DNA of 64,000 nt from Rotaria socialis (Eukaryota; Rotifera; Eurotatoria; Philodinida; Philodinidae). The stretch's first letter is position 1. Each line of letters starts with the position of its first letter. Made by a program: the position numbers and the translations under genes. Positions 50,648 through 61,674 of this stretch are shown in pieces. The DNA lies in NCBI GenBank assembly GCA_905331475.1, contig CAJNYU010000505.1, positions 124,001 to 188,000 on the forward strand. The letters run 5' to 3'. The notes beneath the pieces are model-generated. The model searched no databases, was not told the origin of the DNA, and saw nothing but the letters and a program-made list of their open reading frames with translations.

Positions 50648-53170
50648 GTGTTCACTTTTGATGACAGTACAATAGAATTGGAGAAACAATTTTTTAGTAG
50701 CTACACCGTCTTACGCCGTTTTCTTCCTTTCTATCAGAATCGACATGAACGTTTCAGTGGTGTTTTCTCTTTCTTATATTGATATTCATATGTGTGTCAG
50801 AAAAGAAAGGAAAAATCAAATGAGCAATACGGGCGGGCATTGTACAGTATCAACGTTGTTACATGCCGTCGATGAACGATCGACCAAATATTTCCTTTTC
50901 ATTTTGCAACATATCGATACACCTATATTTTTTATTACTTCCAATAACTTGCGAACATTCGATGTAAAGAATTGTTGGAAAAACATCATCGTTATATAAA
51001 TTATTGTTTGATTTTCAACTTTGCTATAAGATAACTCAAGGCGTCCAATGGTATAATTTGTTAGATATATTTGTTATTCTTAGTGAATTTAAGAATTGTG
51101 GATGACTTTATTCCAATGAAGTAAACTAGAGATATCAAGGAATTGATCAGAATTTCTTTTTTATCATTCCATGTTCGAGAAATCGTTAATGAATCTATAA
51201 CTAATGAGTGATTAAATATAGAAAAGCTTTTCTTTTTTTGATCTTTGAATATTCTTAGTGTGATATCAATAAGAGAAATGATTTCGTTCATTTAAACTTG
51301 ATTTATATGATTGTAATTGAAAACTCTAAAATACTTTTTATATTCATGGATATTTCATTACTCTACAGCAATAAAATATGAATATATGAAGGCTTCAGAG
51401 TACTAATGACATATGTTGTTCTCTGAACGTTCTTAAGAAGCGAATTGAAATCGAAAAAGAAGATAGCTAGATGAAAACAACCGTTCGTCTGTGTAAATAG
51501 GTGTTTATTTTCTTTTAGAATCATTCAGAATGTAGTTAACTTTCAGTAAACAATTGTAATGTCGAAAGCAGTGATAAAAGAAAGAAATGATATGTATGAA
51601 CAGCTGAAGGTAAAACAATACCGATATATGACATTGCTGTGACCAAAAGAAAATGATGCTTTTGCTAACTTCAGATTAATCGAGCATTGAAACTTTCATG
51701 TAAAACTGAATCTATACAACAGTTGCAACCGAACAAACTTTATTTAGTTTCAAAATATTTTTAGAAATTATATTTGACTTTCTATCTCAGAATTCTTCTG
51801 TAATCGATATAAAAAGAGTCACAATTAGATAGTAATTCAAATCATGCTAATATATAGTCGATTTGATTCTTGACAATGGCCAGTGTTCTCTCGACATGGG
51901 TTTTTCAATGATTTTACGCGCGATTGTTTTCTCTCTTATCTCGAACTAATGTCTGAAGAAACAACTTTTTTCAGTCTTTCAATCATTGGCGTAATTCTCT
52001 TTTTGGTTTTATTCATATATGTGGCAGTAGAGTTTAGAATCTAGTTGAGATTGGAATTATTGATTATTCTATAAATGTTCTGAGAAAGTGATTCAGAAAT
52101 AAAATTTTGTTAGTGAGTAATATGAGATAATTTGATTCAGCATGCAGACTAAAAAAAAACGTTTTTGTTTCCAAGATTAATTGTGTCTATTTTTCCTGAT
52201 TGAAGAGAGAAAACCGACAAAGATTCTGACTACATGTTCATGTTTTAATGCTCGGGACATTGATTTTTTCTTTCTGTACTAGAAGAAAAGAAAAAGATTT
52301 TCGCTACTGTTATTTCGAAGTACGGGTCTCGGGCAGCTGCGACGGGGATGGAACAGTTTTTAATTCGAATGATGTAGAAGGAAAGTAAATGTTTTTTTTT
52401 GATGAAATTAATAAAGATGTTTCTTATATTAGTCCATTTGATGTGTTATTATCAACAATGGCTCTTCGTTAAAAAAATAAATAAGTTAATATAAAAGAAA
52501 CTTCATAATTTATGGCTGATCATTGTCTGTTGCATAGTGACGAAGATCGATTCTTAAAACTCAAATTAATAACGAAATGATAATAAAAAAATTAGAATTT
52601 AATAGATTCTACTAAATTTTTTAGAACGTAAAACTAGGATAAATAAATATTTATTTGATGATGTAATATTAATATCATAGCCAACGAAGTACTTTATTTC
52701 CTTTTAATATTAAAGTATCAGTTGAACAAGATACATTAATTACTATATGACGCGCATACAAGCGATATGAGAGCGCATTGAGATAATTGAAAAATAAGAA
52801 GTAAAATTTGTTTTTTTTGCTTTGGCCACCAATTTGAAAAAGAAATTAAAATTATGATTAATTAGAAAATATTTTGCTAAATTTAACTCATCGACAAAAT
52901 TTCCACATCGTTCATATAACTTTATTGGCATTTCGATTTTCAAAAATCGTTTTTCTTTTCTTTTCTTCACTCTTTTTTGTCTATTTTCTCTATCTTTAAT
53001 TAAATTTATTATTCCAATCTCAACTAAATTCTCATGTCAACTGTAACATATTATTTACAATATCTTAAAGTTTATCACTTATCAATTATACGTAATCAAT
53101 GTCAATTGACACGAGAGAGACTCAATAAAATAGATGCATCTACAGATGTAATGTTCTTTATCCGCGTCTT
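50648..53170. other. intergenic, about 2.5 kb, nothing recognised
   Basis: AT-rich upstream DNA of DNase II. A short locally GC-richer stretch occurs near 52325-52350. Frames at 50745-50999, 51061-51291 and 52743-52970 are unsupported. Confidence 0.5.
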
Positions 53171-53832
53171 CTTGATTGCGGACGTTTTTTCTTAATAGTT
53201 GGAAAAAAAACGTCCGCAAAGTAGAAACAGGAGGAGAGAGACAAAAATAGTCGCAGAGTGGAAAATGTCCGCAAAACAGAATCGGGGGAAAGAGAGCAAA
53301 AAATGTACGCATTGTGGAATCAAAGGAAAATTGAGATTTTAAGATGATTCATGCAAATAGGTGTACTGAATAATATCAACTGTTTCGAGCTAGTCTAGTG
53401 TTGTTCATCACATGTCATCCTGGCCATTTTATAAGCATGTTTATTGTGAAAGAAAAACATTGAAAGTGACGAAGTTAAACCTAGACGAATCAAATAAAAA
53501 TGTCCATTGTGAAAGATGATAACTTTTCTCCAATTTCCACACAATCTAATAAAGATCTTATAGTTTTTAAAAATTATCATTTTGGAATGAATCTTGATTA
53601 TCAACCTAACACAGTTAGATGCTCAACTATTCTTCATAAATGATTTTTCTGTATTTTTTTCACCTAATAAATCTTGTCTTGATTCCGTAATGCTGACATT
53701 TTCTTCTCTCCTCTCGCCCCGATTCTGCTTTGCGGACATTTTCCACTCTACGACTATTTTTGTTTCTCTCCCTCTGTTTCTACTTTGCAAACGTTTTCTC
53801 TTAATTGGAGGAATAAAATGTCCGCAATCAAG
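53171..53832. mobile_element. non-autonomous element with about 150-bp inverted repeats containing subrepeats
   Basis: The outer tips CTTGATTGCGGAC (53171-53183) and GTCCGCAATCAAG (53820-53832) are exact reverse complements. The arms extend inward about 150 bp (to about 53320 and from about 53680) with moderate divergence. Within each arm a motif close to GTCCGCAAA followed by a purine-rich GAGAGA stretch and CAAAAA recurs two to three times at about 50-60 bp spacing, so the arms are themselves tandemly built. The central 350 bp is unrelated AT-rich DNA. The overlapping open frames on both strands at 53594-53899 come from this repeat and are not genes. Confidence 0.8.
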
Positions 53833-54602
53833 CTGTAGCCTCTTTATCATAGTTAACAATTCATTTGTAATAAAGAATATTTCAATAGACACATTTTAGA
53901 ATGAACAAGTATCATGTTAGGCATGGATTAGTTAATATCGAAAAAGAAAAACAAAGATCATTAATCGATCAACAAAAAATCTGTACATTAGAGTATTTAG
54001 TAAAGAAGTTTGATTGAATTTATTTTTCTTTACAAGAACTAGATTGATATATTTATATAGAATCGATGATTGAATAATGACTTGAAAGCAATTAAATTAA
54101 TTAATGAAAGTTTAAAAAGAAGGTAATATAGATATTAGTGTTAGCGATCAGAGGAAAATATTTTTTTCCTTTTTTAGATGGATTTCTATATGTCGAGTAA
54201 ATAATAAAAAAGAAACTAGTTTACTTTTTTCTCATTAGTAATTATCGGTTGTGTATGATTAAGATTTATTTACAGTACAACTAAGAATTCCTTGAATTCC
54301 AGCTAAGTTCACTATTTAAGAATATTTTTGCTATTCGCGTATCAAATAACTTTTATCATAGACTGGCAAGAATTGTTGAAGATAAACGATTTAAACTTGA
54401 AAATTTACCAAATTTGTCTTTATCAATATGAATAATACAAAATTTTGTTTTTCTCTATTTTTTTCAGTGCAATTAGTTCCATCGAGTATTTATTTAAATA
54501 ATATTTAATTATCATGAGGTATCTATAATATAAAAGTTTTAATTGTTTTTTTCTTCTAAATTTTTGTTAGTCTACAAAACAGATCAATCGTTAAGAGTTA
54601 AA
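53833..54602. other. intergenic, nothing recognised
   Basis: AT-rich 3' flank of the minus-strand gene ending at 54603. Confidence 0.5.
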
Positions 54603-55576
54603 CTATTTATGAACCAGAAGATCGTTCTTTATAAAATCTCTATTGCCTAACGGCTTCTCATGTAATTCTTCTTCGTCGATTTCACGTCGTGGTGGCAGTA
54701 TACGTGAACCTCGTCTAGCCCGATTTTGTGCAAGAATATCTTTCAAATAAAAATGTTTGTGTTCATTTGTTTTTTGCACTAATGATCTATTTAATGACTC
54801 ATGAATCGTTCTTGTTCTTTGTGAAGCTTGCTGTTTCATTTTTGAACGACGCGAAGATAATAATTCATTTAGATGAAGTGGTATTATTTGTGACGCAGAA
54901 GGTAATGCTCGAGGCGACAGCCGATTGGAATTATCAACATGATGAGGTGAACGAGAAACTGAATGCAAATTTTCTCCTTGAGTAGTATGATAAAAAGGAT
55001 GTGATTCTACTATATGCTTAAAAAAAACATTCAAGAAAAAGCTTTTCATTTTTCTAATCATACTCGTTGTCTTGGCATTCGTTCTCGTACAACATATTCA
55101 TAAAGTTCTTCATTTCGTGGTCTATGATCATTTTCATTAATATATTCACTTGTTTGTGATGGTGATGGTTCATAATAAGTTCGTTGAATAACATGTGGTC
55201 GTCTTGGCGAAACATAATTATGTGGACGAGAAGATATCATTGGTAACTTTTCAGGATAATTATCATTATAGGGTTCGAAATTTCGTCGTCGAACTAATCT
55301 TGGTGAATAACTTCTTTTTCGTACTTCATCAATAGGTTCTTCATCAAGTTGTGATAAATCATAATTGTTTCCATATTCAACTGGAACATAATAATAAACT
55401 TTATGATTATCAAGATCTTTTTCTATTATATTATATTGTCGTTTACTCTTTCGATTTAAGATAGACCGTTTTTTGTTTGAAAGAGTTTGTAAATAATTTT
55501 TTAATCTACTATTATGTTCACTGGCGATATCATTTGATGTAAAATAATACTCAGGCGCCGCTCGACTCATTCTCAT
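54603..55576 (-). CDS. basic, disordered Arg/Pro/Tyr-rich protein of unknown function
   Basis: Two exons on the minus strand, 55064-55576 and 54603-55016, joined across a 47-bp intron in phase 0; 308 residues. No domain is recognised. The N-terminal half is rich in Tyr, Arg, Asn and Pro with short basic clusters (KKRSILNRKSKRQ, VRKRSYSPRLVRRR) and a YYEPSPSQTS region; the C-terminal half has SPHH, SRRSKMKQQ and RARRGSR clusters. The high isoelectric point and lack of a signal peptide or membrane segment suggest a cytoplasmic or nuclear protein with phosphorylatable SP sites. ATG codons at 55576 and 55570 are both possible starts (MRMSRAAP). Its style (low complexity, same strand) resembles the gene at 34498-38276, but I see no shared sequence. 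Confidence 0.7.
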
Positions 55577-58500
55577 AGAAAATCATACCAGAAGAAAATA
55601 ATCAAAAAGATCAAGAAGCAATCATGAGTAGAAAAGAAAACAATAAATCATAATTTCATTACTTTTTTTGGTCGGAGAACTCGAATAAGAATGAGCAAGA
55701 AGAGCCAACGTGTCAACATTATTGATGAAGAAATGATTATATAGCTACGCCAATAATACAAATCTACAAGAAGCCTTTTCAGTTACTCAAGCAAACCGAG
55801 AAAAAGAAAAATATTTTTATTTTATCTGTTGATCAAATACTAGTTTTATGTTTATTTTTTATGGTTTGACAACTGTTCGATTTATTTACACAATGATAAT
55901 TCATCTAACTGTGTTTCAATTTGTTTAATCGATCCATCTATCGATTTTTATATGAATAGATATGGTAGTCTAATTTCGAAACAAGTAAATAAAACAAACA
56001 TAATTATTAATTATTGTGTTCTGTCGTTTATTGTCATTTTTATTTGTAACTAAATTCTAATACTTGCTTGCTTAATTTATATCACTAAAGTTAACATTGA
56101 TAGAAGTAAAATCTTGATCGATTGATGAATAATTTTTCTACTAATTGTATAACTGAATATATCTGTAAAACTATCTACATATGTAACAAGTAGTGCAGAA
56201 ACGAAAATTTTAAGGATCACAGCAAAAAATTCTTTTATATACTGAATAAATAATTTAATTGGCATTAGCAGTATTGTGTCGTAAATTTATAATAGAAATA
56301 TGTTATTGTATTTAGTATTATACTTTTTCTGTTGGAATTTATGTGACAACAGTATACAGAAAGTTAAATGGAAGCATTTGATAATGAATTTCAAAGAATC
56401 ATTGAAAGAAATATGTAGTACAAAAATTACAATACAATGTAACTATTAATTTTTAATATAAAAAATGTTCTATTGACTGAAGCAATATGAAGGATGTAAG
56501 GCGCCAATACATTTATGCCACACCCTCCAAACATATGTATATATAGATAGATACCATCTACCGGTGAAAAAACATAGCATCTATAACTATGCACCGAGTT
56601 GTTGATTAACTGTCATCGGTTTATTGCATTTATCTTCTGAATATTTGTCATATTTGTCATTCGAAGAATAGATTCGAGTAGGGTTTTATTCCATAAGGCA
56701 ACATCAATCACTTCTGTTATCGTTGAAAACATTTCTGATCGTTCTTGCTAGGGAATTCAAACACATTGTATTGCTTTGGAAATTCTTGTTCATAAATAAA
56801 CAGTTATTTCATTCGTATGTATCAATATTATTTTATTGGAAACATTACTAGCTACGATTTAGCAATATGAACTACATTACACACATTTAGATTACGATTT
56901 AATGATGTTGTTTATGTAAGAATAATACTAATAACAAGATCAACAACAGTAGCAAAAACCGGAACAAATCAAAGGAATATATAATTTTATTCAAATAAAA
57001 ATTTTACTTATTTTCAATACTTATTTTACTAAGATAAATGAGCAGAACAATAATCAATACAAGAAACTAAATATGAAGTGATGGAACTACACGTAAGGAT
57101 CCATTTTCTGCTAAGTAAGTAAAATAAAAATTCGATAGTAATGAATGAAGAGCAACAATTTGACTGTAAACTTTTCCAATCGTTATCACAATTGCTATTT
57201 GTTTTAATATATCTTCATACCTGAAGTGGATGCGGCTCGTTTAAAATTTCGAAAAATCAAAACTGATCCTACCGCTCCTCTATACATCAATCTTTGTAAT
57301 GAGCAAAACAAGTCATTTATATATATATAGCATGAATAGAGAAATTAAAAATCCATTGAGCAACATGAGCGGAAGAATAATCGCAGAAAAGCAAAGAAAA
57401 CATCCAACATATAAATATAATAGTTGAGAGCAGAACAATCCAAGAAGACTACTGTGACAGAGAAAAAGATCATACGGTCGTATTCAAATAGAAACAAGAC
57501 ACGAACGAGCATGCAGTATATAACTTGCTTTTTTTAAAATGATTATCTTTTTTTCACAACTAAAATTTTCTATTCATGTCAGTGTCACTATGGGAATTCA
57601 CCAGTTATTTCAGCATTTCACATCTAAATTTTATGAAATTTTCAGGATTTGTATAGCTTTTTAAGTAGATTATTTTCCTAGAAAAATTTTCTCATTGAAC
57701 TTCTCTTTCGAACAAATATGAACTAAATACTATAGGTACATTTTTAGTCATTGCTCTATCAGTAATTCGATTCTTAGGAAATTAAAAACTTCTATATAGT
57801 TCACTGATTCGCTATGTAGTGTGTACTAGAAACGAAACTGATTCAAGAGAGTATGTCAGAAATTTGTTTGACAAGATAAATCAGTCCATTACTTTTCAAA
57901 CATCAATTTGATTCCTAATAATGCTTGCAAACATTTAAAAATAAGTTTTTCGTCTACTGAAATAAATATGCGTTTATCTTCTTAAATTTAAATTCGTAGA
58001 AACAAGCTAGATTTGTTTTACTGAGACACTCTATAGATTTACTAAACTCATCTGGCATTAATTTGATAAAAAGATAAATTAAATCTCGTAATTACATCTC
58101 ATGTAAACTATGTTACAACTTTACTTGCTCGGATTAAATGTAAAAACAAAGTTCTGCTCTTAGCATAGCATTAACATTTTGACTGAAAAATAAAGCTCTG
58201 GTTTCTATCCGTAATCATAAAAAAGAGAAAGTGCTTCTTTAGATCGTGCTGAGCATGGGTCTTCCTGAACACAGAATATTAGGTAAAATGTTTTAATAAC
58301 ATAATGATTAGAGTAACAAAATTTGAAAGTTATAAAAATTACAGATCATATCCAATTGATATATTTAATTAAAAAAATCGAAACATTGGTAGAAAACACA
58401 TTCGGAGTTCGCTCGTTTAGAGATCAACATTGGGAAAGAAACTGACCAATGAATTTCATGGAACACATTTCCTTCTTTCAAATTAATAAGGCTAATAATT

Positions 58501-61184
58501 TAACAAATTTCAACTATTTACTAGCTACTTTCTTGAAATAGATTTCGTCTTTAGCACGTTACATTGCGAATCAGTGAACTATAGAAAAATTTTTCATTTT
58601 CCTAATAATCTAATGGTGATTTTCAATTTGTTTTCTAAACGTATTAGTTTTGCATTTATTTTTCAGGGTAATCTCAAAGTCGGCCAAAAGATGAGCAGTT
58701 GAAATAAAATTGATTTGGTTTCTTAGAAAAGAAATTTTTTTTAAATAAGTAAAACAGGATGCAAGTAGTGTGTGTATTGCAAGACTTGACATTTCCTTAG
58801 ACACATAGATAACATCAGAATCAATAGTTATTAAATATTATTCGGATTCTTAATATTATTAAGAATCAAGAATGCGCTGAGACTATAAAAACAGTTTCGA
58901 GGTCATGAGACCTTCTGATAAAGAACTGCTGTTGGTATTGCTCTTTAAATGTAATTTTTAATCCTAGCAATTTATTATGGTAACATATGAAAACAAAAAG
59001 TTGTTACTTAAAATTTTGCATAGAGGCATGTTTGATAGTCATGCGGATGATTTGAAAGTTCAATGAAAACAATCTTTTCTTTAATAACATATTTAATATA
59101 CCTAGAGTAGTTGTTGGCGATAGAAGAACACAGTAATCGAGTCTAATTGAAAATAGAAAACATCAAAATGATATCTCCATGTTTGCTGAAAGTTTCAAAA
59201 CATTCTACTAGCTATCAAATGTACCTGCCGAGGCAAATATACAGGTTAGTAGAACTAGGGTGACTTCACTCATAGATTTACTGAAACTGCTTCATAGTGT
59301 TTCGTCCATAGAATATCGGCCTCAGACTTTTTCACGTGTTTCAAACTCTTCGAAACTGATCATGGTCACAGTATGAGGCAGAAAGACACTATAATTTGAT
59401 CGTTTTTTCTCGTCAGAATTTGTTTTTCAAAGGTTTCTAGTAATGCAAATGCTATGAAACTAAAAGATATGTAAGTGAACGGCTTTATTAACCCGATCGA
59501 AGAGTAATTTATCTCTTGTTGTGAAATAATGGTGTATACAGATACATATTTAATCAATTCTCATTATCACTAAACTAAACATATACTTGCATTATATTCT
59601 CTATGATCCAGATAATAGAAATTTTTGTATTAATACATCGTTTTGTTCTTAAACATAAAAACAAATTAAACTTTTATTAATATTTCTAAATATAGTAATG
59701 TAAATATACTTATTTGACATTGAAGCATTCATTGGCTTGTCTTAGCCAGATCGATGTATAGAAGAATAGTATGTCTGCATTATAGTTCGATTAGATAACG
59801 ATAAAGCTACTAGATATCATTACATTTAAATATTATTTTTCAAGATTGATAGATCCACTAAAACTGACAGATATTGTGCTGACGTTGCTAAAAACTATGT
59901 ATTCAACTTCATTGAATTTTTTTACAGAAGTTTTATTTTATATTTAAGAATGATTGGATTTTTAATCAAAGATGATCTCTAGAATCATAAGTAGAAATGA
60001 GTTGGTAGTCTTTCTAATGATGACTTCTATTTAATAGCGAAAACGACGATTATAAAAAGAAACTATTGGTTGACAAGGCGAATTACATTACTCATAGGAT
60101 TGTATGAATGATTTCAAGATCATTATGTAAGGACTAAAAAGAATATGCGAAGACACATGAGGCACACCACCTTGCTAGAACGAAAAAAAGTGAGGTTATT
60201 TATTGAGGATTTCAAAAAAATGCTGCTTTGTAGTCATGTTATTGTCGATCTAACGAGAGACAACGTACATATTAACAGAGTCAATATGCAAAGAGAAAGG
60301 TCGTGTAGAGCAAAAAAAGTATTCGAATTAATGCAGAACAATTATTCACCTTATCATGTTTTTTTCTTATCAGAGTTTGCTTCATTTTTAAATCGACGAA
60401 AAAAACAAAGGTATTTCATTAACAATCGCAGTAAGTTCATAAACTGATTTATATTCTAATCTATATCTTTTTTTATAAACTCAAATCGAGGAATACAAAG
60501 ATATTTTAAATGCTCAATCAAATCACCATTCGTCTTCCGGTGAGAAATTAACTGTTACTCATTGAAATAATCATATATTTTCACTATTTTCAATATTGAC
60601 ACGAATATTTGGCGTATAAGACATGCATATTTGCTTATGAAAATTTCTTGAAAAGTAGAGAAGTAAATGGCTATATTTAAAAAAAGGTTTGGGATAAGAA
60701 TCAAGAACTTACTGATATATTTATAGAAAACGTAAGATGATTGATTTTTCATCTGCTGAATTAAGCTTTTATATGAAAATTAAAATTAAAACTATACAAC
60801 CTAGCGTACATATACTGTAACGACACACATCTGTCACTGCAGAAATGTCGCTATTGGTCTATATACTTAGATGATCACATAATATCAGTTATAGAATTCT
60901 ACTTTGTATAGGCAACTATTAATGATTAGTTAATCTATTTTTGATACAGTATAACTAGATGGTTTTGCCGTGTATTTTCTTCCCTATTTTCTATCGACGG
61001 ACGACTTTTTTTCTCTTGCTCCTATAATAAATATTTTCAAACAATAAACGAATGATCAACTTACGGGATCGTATAACAAAAATTTTCTTTTTCTCGCTTT
61101 TTTTTTCATGTTACCAATAATAGAATGACTTTTTACGTTTCTGATGAAAAAATGATTGCAATTGAATTTATTTTAGATAGAGTA
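55577..61184. other. intergenic, about 5.6 kb, nothing recognised
   Basis: The longest gene-free stretch. AT-rich with many short poly-A and poly-T runs. A 100-codon frame at 60145-60447 and a hydrophobic one at 56077-56265 have no recognisable homology or splice support. No RNA gene was identified by eye. Confidence 0.5.
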
Positions 61185-61674
61185 ATGGCTCAATTACAAG
61201 TGACCGTTGTTGAAGCAAAAAATTTAAAGAAAAAAGATATATTGAGTGAAAATGATCCTTTCGTTGAAATATATCTTGATGATTCCAATTATAAACAAAA
61301 AACAAAAGCAAAAAAAGATGCGAAAAATCCAAAATGGAATCAATCATTTGTTTTGTAAATTGTTTCTATCGAGATTTTATTTCTTTTTTAATGTACGTTT
61401 ATTTTAGTAATCATTTATACGGACAAGATATTCTTCACGTTGAAGTGTATGACGAAGATTCAGTTAAAAATGATAAGATTGGCTCAGTTCAAATTGATTT
61501 GCATGAATTATACCAGAAAGGTTTATTTTAAAAATTCTTTATTACAGTTAGTGATCAATGGAGTTTTTGTTATTAGGGCATATAAATCAATGGTTTGAGC
61601 TCAACGGAAAATTGGGTTCAAAGTCTCATGGACAAATTCATCTTGACTTGTATTTTGAGCGACTTAAAGTATAA
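61185..61674 (+). CDS. small C2-domain protein
   Basis: Exons 61185-61354, 61408-61520 and 61577-61674; 126 residues, phases match. The whole protein is a single C2 domain, a calcium/phospholipid-binding beta sandwich: LQVTVVEAKNLKKKD (strand 1), SENDPFVEIYLDD (first calcium loop with Asp), KNPKWNQSFVF, HVEVYDEDSVKNDKIGS (second calcium loop, DED), then IDL and a final strand HLDLYFERLKV. The Asp positions in both loops are largely kept, so calcium binding is plausible. No other domain or membrane segment is present; such stand-alone C2 proteins are thought to act at membranes. The ATG at 61185 is chosen because it sits 8 nt after an acceptor-like ttttag and opens directly into the domain; an ATG at 61125 would add 20 unrelated residues. 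Confidence 0.88.

Noticed and set aside
53594..53899. Overlapping 89-101 codon frames on both strands
   Set aside because: They lie in the arm of the inverted-repeat element.
60145..60447. 100-codon open frame on the + strand
   Set aside because: Basic composition but no domain, no splice signals in phase, isolated in a long gene-free region.
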